From the NCBI GenBank assembly GCA_032158295.1, contig CM063260.1, positions 816,001 to 880,000 on the forward strand: 64,000 nucleotides of DNA, given 5' to 3'. The position numbers and the translations under genes were made by a program. The DNA is from Pycnopodia helianthoides (taxonomy: Eukaryota > Echinodermata > Asteroidea > Forcipulatida > Asteriidae). Positions 13,599 through 25,100 of this stretch are shown here, in pieces; position 1 is the first letter of the stretch; every line of letters starts with the position of its first letter. Below the pieces are notes generated by a model. That model was not told the origin of the DNA and ran no database searches. It saw only the letters and a program-made list of their open reading frames with translations.

Positions 13599-14639
13599 TT
13601 CCCCCAGAGACTCTCTCACACTGACTCATGAACTAAAATTTGTTTTTGTTTACTTGTCATCATTTTGGTTAAAATGTGACTGTTTCTTGTGAACTGGGTC
13701 CACACACGCTGCATGTACTTTGTTTTAACTATTGGGGGCCCAACACGGAACCCTGTGGTGACACAATCATTCAGGAATTGGTACAGTCTAGCTTTGACTC
13801 TCTTCTCAATTTGCACTCAGGTAATATCACACCCCCCTACCTCTAAGACCTGTGAATCCCAAAGCTTCCTTCCCCCATCAAAATAGGTCAACTCTGATTT
13901 ATGAGAAGTAAAACTTGGAAGCCTTAACGGATGACCCCGGATGACCCTGTGGCATTTTAGTATTCCTGTCTCGCTATCTGTGGACAGAAATATCACTGCA
14001 CCTTTTCAGCCATCGTGTGTATTCAGGGGGGCTCTTTACAAGTGTTTAGGGGAACATGTCATCGGGGAAAAAGCGGGGAGTTCGAGGTAAAGCAAATATT
14101 GTGGTGGCTCTAGACGGGAAGTTAAATGGTTTGAAAAATAGAAACGTTAATTCTACAAATTGTCTACAGCCCGGCAATCATGCAGTAGAATTGCTAAAAA
14201 ATAAGTTCTACCCCGTTGTCGATGTTGTTATTGCACTCATAATGTAATATTTCAAACAATTATTTGATTTGACATTTGGGTTTAGACTCAATTGAGTGTT
14301 TCTTTGGAAAAGTTTTATGTCTGAATACCGCTACAAACCTGCCCCTTTAGTCATCCTAGACTTCTCTTTATTATCATTCTCGGAAAGTCCCCTCTTTCCT
14401 CTGCCTCTTCCTCTTTATGCATTGCCCCTTCCCTAGCTCCTCCCCTAGCCCCCTTCCTAGCTAACTGCCTCCATTGCATGGACACCAAGTTTGTTTGCCT
14501 CACTTCTACAATCAGAGAGAGAGAGAGAGAGAAATGAAAGAGTCAACCTGAAGTCCTACCAATAACTCAAGACACCTGTAGATGTTCTCAATTGATTTCC
14601 TGAACCCATCTTGGCTCTTTCTCAAGTGAATCTTAACTC

Positions 14640-14845
<206 letters not shown>

Positions 14846-15985
14846 ACTGGACGTGTTTGTACAAGCCTCAAACTCTCCCTGGAAATGTGGACTGGGAGGA
14901 TTTTGTTATCACTGGCCTTTTGAAGTCACCTGTCTCGGACCCGTCTGTAAACGACCATTTCCTGAATTGCTTGTAGTGTTGTCTTCAAAAAAAAAAAAGC
15001 CCTGTGTGTATTGATAATTGGTGTGGACCTCAAGAGACCTCTGAGAAGGAGGGGGGAGGTTTTGGTGTTGGGTTCTAACTAGCATCGCTGTATTTGAACT
15101 GTCCTGATAAATAACGCATTCCGAGCGTAATACAATCAAACTCTGACGTGACTCAATTCAGAGGCAGATGTTCTTGATAGCGTCTGTACACACAGTCCAA
15201 CCCTGGGAGTCCTTATCATTTATCCAAACCCACTCCAGTTATTGTCAGTGATAGCTCGGAATCTGAAGAGAGAGGGGAATCAAAAGGGAAAAAATAAAAT
15301 AAAAAAAATGCCGGGCAATTACGATCTGCTACTCATGCAAGGAGTATGTATCCGTCCATTTTAGCCGATGTCACCCCTTCGTAGGCGTTCAAAAGGCAAC
15401 ACTTATCACCTCATTCTGCTTTATGAAGGGTGGGGGGAGGGGGAGGGGGAGGACAAGCGACCATCGTCTGGTGGTCTGTCAACCCAACTGAACAATAACT
15501 ATTTACAGTAGATTAAAGATGCTGTATCTATGTGCTGGATCAACACATAAGTTCTTTTTTTCCGAGGCTTGTAAATTTGTTGCCACTCAGGAAGTCACAA
15601 AGGGCTCGCTGGTAACAACAGCAATTAGAGTTATAAATTGCGGGTCACGATAAGCCAGGATTGTGGTTCAAATAATGAACTTGAGTCTCATCAAAAGAAC
15701 AAAGAGTCGTCATGAAAAGAAAAAGGCAAACTTTTCATTCAAATGCATTTAAAATAAACAAAGACATCTGGAATGCAGTATGGTTTATTATTTTATTTAT
15801 TTTAATTATCAAAACTTTTTTGAAAACATTTATCAAAAACAACGGTTGTGTTCAAATAATTGATTTAATTCCTTGTAAAAAAGTTTTTGTCCAATGCATT
15901 TGAGATGAATATAGACATTTAGAATGCAGCAGGTTGATTATGTTATTTTCATATTTAGAATTTTCCTCTGTATTTTTAATCACAG

Positions 15986-16120
15986 ATTGTTGATGAGGTC
16001 GGCAAGGTCAGATGCTGGATTGACGCCAGTGAGCCGGGTACCGGGAACTGGATGAAGTACGTACGCAGCGCTCCAACATTTGAGGAGCAGAACATGGTAG
16101 CAGTGCAGATTGAAAACAAG
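15986..16120 (+). CDS. MECOM: PRDM3/16 exon A: PR domain, middle part
   Basis: 135 nt, 45 codons, phase 0 at both ends, bounded by a pyrimidine-poor acceptor ending TCACAG and the donor GTAGGC. The peptide contains [20 protein letters not shown] and [10 protein letters not shown], the PR-domain core found in MECOM and PRDM16 (W-x-KY-x-R followed by QNLVACQI in vertebrates). No longer open frame covers it; it is recognised by protein similarity and by correct joining to the next exon. Confidence 0.9.
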
Positions 16121-19100
16121 GTAGGCGATGACTTGTAGATTGATTACTTTTTTAAAGTTAAAAAAATGGTAGTGGCCGTGCTGTTCGACCCTTTCTCTAA
16201 GGCTAAGACTCCCTCGCCATCGTGACACAAGTAGGGTCAACGATTCTCCGTTTTTGGCAAAATGCAAACTAGTCCCAGACCAACAACACTCATAAGCGAG
16301 AAAAAGAAAGCAAAAAGCTGGCAGCAAATTTCTGCGCACTTCGATAAATTCATCAAATTTAACTGAAGAGTAGTGAAAATGTAGTCTTGAATACTTCTAA
16401 AAGAAATAGAGTGACTGAAACAAACCTAAATGAGGAGAACAAAATTATTTGCACACGAAAATTGAAAGCATGGGTAGCTAAAAACAAAACCAAGTTTGAT
16501 TGAACCAGAGGAAAATGTGTGTATGTGAATGCGTGTTAATGAAGGAATTTTTTTGCTGAAATTGGGCAGGAACACTTCCGTCACAGAAAAATTTAACAAG
16601 CAGTAACTCTGGGATGAACCTTGTGTAACCCCAGGGTTTTTCCCAAGATGCAACTGGATTATACTCCCAGATCCCAGTCCTCCCTAATGGAAATTAATTT
16701 TACAGGGATTTCTGTCGTAACGATACATTGATTGCACACCAAGGGAATTCAATATGCCGGTGTCGTCTACAGCTACTTTCAATAAAGTCAGTCATTTTTT
16801 TTCATATATATATTTTTTTTAAACTGCGGCTATGCAAACTGACATTCTCAAGTCACCTGAACACAGACGTAAACTTTCACCTGCCGCTATTAAACACATG
16901 GTGAAGGAACTGGGGGGGGGGGGTTGTAATGTAATGCCACCGTTGCTAGCTGTAGGCGTTAGTTGGCGCTGCCGCGTTGATGGTCGGTCGCTGCTTCTGT
17001 TGGCGGGATTGGATGATCGTAACAGCCTCATCTTGAGGCTGGTGAGTCCGGAATGCTCGCTGTGGGCCGATGACGACGTGTGAGGGAAAGACTAGAACGG
17101 GAGGACAAAAATGGGACCGGTACCCGTCAATCACTGAGTGTTTAATGTGTTCACTGAGGAGGTGTGTGGGACGTGAACATCGAGAGGGAATCCTAACAGA
17201 TAACAAATATCTGCTGTGATTGGGCTGTTGTACCTGTAGGAACATCAAAGAGTACATAGAAACTTAAATCAATTTAAAAAAATATATATCAAGTAGTAAA
17301 CCACACCATAAGGGAAACTGACTGAATAAATTTTAATTCAAGTTTGGGGTGAACAAAGAAAAATTGACTAGAAAGTTTCATCTGCAACAGTACACCATCC
17401 TTTTGACTACAGTTAAGATGGACATTTCGAGTATTAAAAAACCCTATTCTGAGATTGTTTAAACAGCCTCCCACATTGTCTCAAATCTCCTCCCATAAAA
17501 GAGGTCCCTCGTAAATAGTGCACCACCCTTTGTGGGATGTACAATAAGTGTCAACTTCAGAACTGCCATGTGACAGAAATGTGTAGGGAGTTGATGGCAG
17601 TATTAATTGCATCTCTTGTGGGACAAGGGGTTGTTAAACAGGTTTTTAATTTGGCCAGTTTAGTGGGGGGGGGGGAGCCAGATGTACAGGGGGGGACAAT
17701 TTATCAACCCGTATGCCAATTATGACACGCTGATGCTGGGGGGATTAATTAAGGGTGACTCAATGTCGCTGGCGGTAAAAGCAGGGGTATCATTTGGGGG
17801 GGGGGTGTTAGAGAGTCATTGAAGAGAGTGGTGGTGGTGACTCTAGGACTTGTCAATGTCATGGCAAGGGGGGACAGGTGGCATGTTCAGTTTGGGTGAA
17901 TTGAACTGTCATTAATCACCTGATGATATAAGGAGGGTTGTTGTTCGGGCCCCCTCTGCCTTGAACCCCCAACCCCCAACCCCCTCTCGGACTCGTGGGA
18001 TCTTCCGGGGTGATGGAGTATTTGCTTAAAGGTACCGGATGAGGCGAAATACAATTCTTGTCAGCCTTGTCTGATGCCTTTGTATGTATTTAGTGTGAAG
18101 TAAATTCTTCACCTTACATCTCTGTGATTTTTGTTCTCCCCGATTTTAGGATTTTTTGCTTCGCCGTCATAATTTCAACTTCTGACAAGAAAGAGCCCTC
18201 AATTTTTATGACTAAACCTGTAAACTTTTAATTATGTTGTGATGTAGTGAGTCTTGAACACCAGCCACAAAATATCCTGTATGTTCAGGAATAAAACAGA
18301 AATAATTTGAATAGCCCATGCCAAAATAAGAGTAGAACAGCACGCTGGTTACCAAATGGATAAATGAAATGGACTCTTATGAAAAATATCTCTCCTTATT
18401 CCTTTTTTTTAAAATTGATGTTCTAATAATCTACTGATAAGGTTTCATGAGGCAGCAATCTTAAAATGTTGTACCCTTAACTAGTTTCTGGAGTAACCAA
18501 AAGAAAAAGACACGAGACGCAATTTAAAAAAAATTTCAAATCTGATTTTGAGTTTGATGTTGTTTTTCTCTAGGTGTACTACAAAGTTATCCAACCCATC
18601 CCACCTGGTGAAGAGCTCCTCGTCTTAAAGGAAGCTGCGTTCCCCGACCAAGAAGGAATTCCCATCCAACTCATAGGTGAGCAAATAGGGTCTGTTGCTT
18701 TTGACTTTGGAGACACGCCCTGAGAGTGTATCTATTTTTGAAAAAAATTGTTCCCCTAAATATCGTTTTTAGGGTTGTAAATTGCTTGTGATTTCCTCAG
18801 GATTTGAAAACCAATTTGAGGCTTTTCTTATAAAGATCTTCCTCTGTCATGACATGAAAACAATTTCTTGGAAGATGCAAACTGAACGTCAAGGGAATAA
18901 AGACATTTCAAACAGCCACGGGGAGTAAGTGAAGCTTCTACTGGACAGCGACATTGTGCCAAACTACGGGTGCGAACGTCTTACATTTCTGATGATCCAG
19001 AAACCTGTAAATCCCCTAAAATATAGCACCCTGGTAGTTCAGAGAGTTTAAACCAAGAGGAGACCTGCCACTCATTTGAAAAAAAAAAATGGTTTTCACT

Positions 19101-22100
19101 TGAGTATGATTAAGTCCCAGGGGTCGTGCTCTATCAACACCTGTGGTTGTATGTATCCCCGGCCTGCTTGCCAAGCCTGACTTGCTCTCCGTGGTTATTT
19201 GCGGACTGTTCGAGAGGGGTGTGTAAGTTTGCTGGAAGCAACGGAGTATCCTGTTCTTGGAAAGATAAGTCAGTTTGTCATGCTCTACTGAGGAGAAGAG
19301 AAAGGGGGGCGGGGAGGACTCTGAGATTACGCCGTTTGTCCATCGTAGGAGCTCTGTCACTTCCAGTCTGTGGTTAATTGCCCTCATAGTGCAGCTATTA
19401 ATCCTCCCGTTCAAGTGAATGTGTACAACCAAAGTGAGGCTGCGTGGGGGAAATAGTCAGTGCCCATTTTGTGGTAGTCTCCCAACTCCCCAGTCTGATT
19501 TGCTGTAGTAGATAATTAGTGTAACACGTTCTTATTAAAGGTCGATCTACACAGCAGAGTAGATCATATCACATGGTGTTGGTTAATTACTGGAAAACAC
19601 ACAGGCTTTACACGCTAGTTGCTCACAAACAAGTCCTCAAGCTCGGCAGAGATTTACTCCTCAGAAAATGGTTAAATAGCCGCTTTGTACTGAACTGAAA
19701 AAAATCACAAGGATTCCAACAATTTTAAGGCTACTTTAAGGTACAGTTATCTATCTTGAAAATGGTTAGAGCTATTGACTTTAATACTTGCCTAGTAGGG
19801 GGAGGGGGGTGGAGTTGGAAATATGGGGATGGGAAGTGAAAAAATATTTTGGCAGATGAAACAAATTTCAGAAAAGTCAGAGACTACTGGCTCTAGATGA
19901 TTTATTCAAGGTGGAAATGAGGACAGGAGTCTCCGTCAGTGGTTTTGTACCATGCTGTGGATTTCCTCAAGTCATGTCAACTGTCTAATGTGTTATCAGT
20001 CCAGAAAACAAGACTTTCACCCCGGCTGCATATGGCTATCTTCTCCGGAGAAGTTTGGGGTATTTTCTCTTGGGGGGGGGGGGAGGGAGGGTCTGTCACA
20101 GGTCGGTTTGGATTAGCTCCACTACACGTAATACGGGGTGAATAAGCGATAAGGAATCGCAGAATGAAGTGTTGAGGTACCGTGGTTCCTCTAATCATTC
20201 ATAGTTTACTTATTTCTGTCAAATCTGTCTTTCGTTTCACTATGTTTGTTGGCTGGGGGGGGGGAGAGGAGGGGGTATAGGGTAGCAACAGGAACAGGGT
20301 CTTGTTTCTGCAAGTGCATCTTTTAAAAATGATTTGTCATCATTTTCTGCGTATGAAAAAACAACTCCAAAGAAGTGGGCCCATCGGACTGTATTTTCGA
20401 CCACTTGAGGGTGCTTTCAACGGCGAATTTTTTATCCTTGCATCACAGTATTACAGTGTTATCTTATTTTGTCTGTGTGTATATTGTTTTCGTGTATCAA
20501 TGGCCAGATGGATGGTACTAACAAGAGCCATGAAAATGAAGCCCCGCTCCATCTGAAAAAGGTTAAGGGGGTTTAGTTTCAGTTTATTTTAATACTAATT
20601 GCATCTGGAATGAAACCAGAAACTAGAATTGTAACATCCCTTTCAGATTAGAGCGCTTGTCAGCTACCTAGTTCTAGGGATGATCAAGGAGGGAATGAAA
20701 TTGGTTGGATGGGTTTCTAGAGATCTGGACTGTGTCTTCATCTAGTCGTTATCTGTCAGCTCAAGACAGATCCAGCACAGTATTGTACCCAGGGAAGAGG
20801 AGGAAGTGACTTGTTTATCCTTCTGCCCATCTTTATGATTAATTGAGATGTTGGATGTAACCCTCTGAGGATAAGAAGGGGGTTGTATTTGGGGAGAGGG
20901 GGTGGAGAGGGGGGCGGAGAGGGGACGGTTTAGGACACTCAGGGGAGCACTTGGAGGGGTTGATCATTACAGTTTAAGTGAAGGATTTTGGTTTATCAGC
21001 GCAGGACTCTTGTCATATCCCTTGACACTACACACTTAAAGGTGACTTGGATATCTGTGAGGGGGTGGAGGACAGAAATCAAGGATGTCTTATAGTGATT
21101 GGGGGGAGGGGGTCCTGAAGGGGGTCCTGGAGGGGGTAGTTTCATAGCAAGTAGGCTTTGGACAGAGTTAAAGATAGGGGTAGGGAGTGGGGTTGTGTGA
21201 GGAAAAACTGACTTTTGACTTGAGGTTGAGAGCTGTAGGATGCTGGTCGATTTGTTTTTGGGTGGGGTTACGGTTTACAAGATAAGAATACAGAGCATTT
21301 CAAGATAAAACAAATTCACAGCACTTGCAATGCTAGACTGAACAATGGGAGGAAGGAGGTATTCTTGTGTCAAGGATAAGGATAGGGATGTGCCTCTAAC
21401 TTAAAGAGAATAAAAATGAGAGTTATGGAGGTGTTTTTTTAGGGGGGGGTGTATGAAGGGTGATTGCCATGTGATTTTTGCTAGACTTTGATTGACTATT
21501 TGTGGATGTAGATGGTCAATTTCAGCACTGAACCAATTTGCCACCAGAGTCCCAAGAGGCCACATATTTTGGGGTGGAGGAGACCAGGGGGCAGCAAACT
21601 CATAAATCTTAATATTCGGCAGCGTTCTTGAGATGTCCAAAACCTGGAAGAGATTTAGGCTGGAAATGATTGTGCTTGTTGGATCATCGTTTAGAATGGG
21701 GGGAGGGGTTCAAGTTGCCCCCATTCTTCTGCTCCCTTTCTTCTTTTTTTTCTTTCTCTTTCTCTTCTTCTTCCTCCTTTTTGTGTTGCCCTTTGAAGGA
21801 ATCTGGGTAGGGTGGAAAGTGGGTCTAGGGGTGCAGGAAGTGGACAGGTTATGACTGTTCACTGCCCATCTCCTCAAAATGCTGAGTTTGTGCAGATCTT
21901 TAGAGAAGGGGGAGTGTCGGGGGGGGGGCAAGTAAAAACAAAATCAGAATTAGCAACTTAGACTACAACTCTTGATCAATGTGTCAGGATGGAGTGGTCA
22001 AACAATGAAGCTGTTTTTGTCTTTATTGCACGAAGAAAAAACAAAACCTAACTTTGAATCATTGTTGCAGCGGAATTATTAAAAAAAAAAACATTATACA

Positions 22101-25100
22101 GATGGTAAGCTCTCCTCCCCCACCCTCTACCCCCATATCTCCAAGTGGGCATTTAAAATTGAGGAATTATTATATGCAATTTTTAGTAGCGCAGACAAAG
22201 TTGGGTTTTTCTTGAAGCGGAAAAAAACTTGCCATGCAGGGTACAACCCTGATGAATAATAGCTAATAATGATATTCAGCTAAGCAATTCTTTTCCCTCG
22301 ACCAATTTTATAGAGCTGCTTAAGCCCAAAAGATTGCTTTACAATTTCTTGCTAAACAAAAAAATTAAGCAGGATACAGTCACATCAGTATTTGGGCTGG
22401 TAACCTTATTCTGGTAAGCATCATTTTGTTGTGCTTATCTACTTTTTTTGCTTACAAGCAGCTCTACAAAATTGGGCCCCACTTTTATGCTGCATCTATG
22501 TAGTTTTTCTACAAATTCCAAGAAATGTTACCTGAAACTGAGGCTTGGAGAGGAAAATAGTCAGGCCCACTAATGACAATGCAGTATTTGTTATTGATTT
22601 TGCATACGGGGAACTAGATTGAGCCAGCCTGATTTAAAAAAAAATTCTTTATAGGGTTCCAGGTCCTTTCCATCCAAGACTAAAGTTGCCCGTGTACGTA
22701 GAGAGAAGAGAGGCTTACATCAGAGTCTGTACTCTCTATTCACAGCCTAGGAAATGGGTGTGCATGACTGTACCTGTGAATGGGGTCCGCCCCGCTCCCG
22801 AGCACCCCTCAGGGCATGGGGGGAAAAAGGGTAATAAGCAAGTAGTATCTGGCCCATTATGATGCGGCCCCGCGTTGCGTGATCCGACATGAAATTCGAT
22901 CAGTCATTATAGGGCTTGTCAGACTGCAAAAGGAAGATGGTGTAATTCTGCGGGTTTCCGTGGTGAGCGTTTTTTTTCTCTCTCTCCCTAGTTTAAAGTC
23001 ACTGGGTGTCCGTTTTCAACTCGAGGAACAGCGAGGTCAATGTGGAGGACAGCGGTGAGACCCAAGATCTTCCTTGTCCGTTTTTAGCGGGTCAATGAAT
23101 GGAATCCAACTTTTCTGACCACAATGCGGACATGTCTCATTATTTTAGGAAAAAACCTTGTAAATTAGCTCCTTTCAAACATACATTCGAGTTGACATCT
23201 CTCTGCCAACAGAGGGCAGCACACATCATTTGTGGCCAAGAAGTGTATGTCTCCTTTAACAATTTCTCTGCTTTTTTCTTTCTTCTTTCTTGTGTGTTCA
23301 CAGAGGAGAAGCGGTTCCAGTGTGGGGATTGTGATGAGTTATTCCGCTCTAAGGTGGCACTGAGGAGGCATCAGAAATACGCTTGCAAGAACTCCAATGC
23401 AATCTTCACGACACTCAACCAACAATTCCAACAAGGTAAGAGGCGCTTTCGTTTTTTTCCACCTGATGAAATTTTTCTGTTAGGACTTTCTCACAATTAA
23501 TTATTTTTGTTCTGGTTTTAAAATTATTATCCCACATCTTTTATACCAATAAGCTCTTTCACAGTTAAATGCACCATCTTGTTCACGTGCCTTGCCGCCT
23601 GCGACTTGGTGTTGGAACTCTACGCATGTGTCTGGAAGGTGCGTGGAAGTTCAAGTGCCGAGTCACAAAGCAAACAAATCTGTCCCTAGGACAAGATGGC
23701 GCATAACACTTTGAAAATACTTAACATGATACCACTTCACTTGGTCAATCAAAACTATGATTGCATTTTGTCTTAATATTTTTTTCAGTGCATGGCATCA
23801 AATGTGAACCAGAAGACTCTGGAGAAGACACGAAAGATGAGACAGATGAGAAATCGGGGCAACATGACGAGGAGGAACAAGAGAGCGGGGAGTACCGGGC
23901 AAATCGTGACTTCCACTGCGAGGAATGCCCCAAGACGTTCCACTGGAAGTCCAACCTCCAGAGGCATCAGCAAGAGCACGACAGCAACTTGCAGTTCCCC
24001 TGCGAGCACTGCGACAAGGTGTTCTCGGACCCCAGCAACCTGCAGCGGCACATTCGGACGCAGCATGTCGGTGCCCGCTGCCACGCCTGCCCCGAGTGCG
24101 GAAAGACGTTCGCCACCTCCAGCGGTCTGAAGCAGCATACTCACATACACAGCAGCATCAAACCCTTCATCTGCGAGGTCTGCCTGAAGTCCTACACGCA
24201 GTTCTCAAACCTATGTCGGCACAAGCGGATGCACGCCGACTGCCGCACGCAGCTCAAATGCAACAACTGCAGCCAGATGTTTGCCACGTCACCTCCCTCA
24301 ACAAGCACCGCCGCTTCTGCCATGGTAACCAGCTCCTCAACAACCAAATCCCCGTGACGCAGTCTACCAGCGTTCCATCCGTGGTGCGCAATGGCGGAGG
24401 TGCTGTGATGACCCCAAACCCTGCACTGATGGGTGTCGGAATGCTCGGACCCAACGGGCCCTTGCATCCTGGGAATCTGGCTCACCTTTGGAATCCCAAT
24501 TTACACCTGACCCAGCAGGCACTCTTGAATAACCTCTTAGGGTACCCCGGCGCTGACAAAGTCCCCGTTCCTGGCCACCCTTACTTCATGGGCTACCCAC
24601 CACTGCCAACACAGTCCCATCTTGTAGCTAACAGCTTCAACAAACACAACCCCACCACAAGAACGGGCAGCGGCGGAACAAGCCCCAACGGTTCAGCAGT
24701 TTCAACTGACGATTGGCTGAAGCATTACACTTCCAGCGTCAGCCCGGACAGACATGGCGGTGCAAAATACCCCGGCAGACATCAAATCAAGATAAAACGA
24801 GATCCCAACGAGAGAGCGGATAGCGAGATCAGTGACGGCAGCGACGTGTCCAACGTCAGCACTCCGACAGGCAGTGACCTGGACTCAACCTCTGGCAGTG
24901 ACCTGGACTCGGACAGCGAAGAGAATACAGAAAACAAGGCCCATCGGAAAATTGCCCACCGACACGGCACTGGCAGACATGATCAGATGAACCACCACCA
25001 GACTCAGAGAAGCGAGAGAAGACCAGAGAATCGAATTGCACCCAGCGAGCCAATGAAAGCTATAGCTTCGATCGCCGAGAAGTATTGTGGCGGTGCCCAT

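Larger units (their letters stand above)
18677..23303 (+). other. PRDM3/16 intron B-C
   Basis: Bounded by GTGAGC and TTCACAG. It contains many G-rich tracts on the coding strand (19797, 20071, 20257, 20880-21190, 21920), one palindromic dispersed element (22301-22480) and a GC-richer block at 22855-22965 that may be regulatory. No coding exon is needed because exon phases join directly. Confidence 0.8.

Noticed and set aside
19016..19432. 138-codon open frame on the minus strand in a PRDM3/16 intron
   Set aside because: No recognisable domain, poor composition for coding sequence, and a poly-Phe stretch from an A run.
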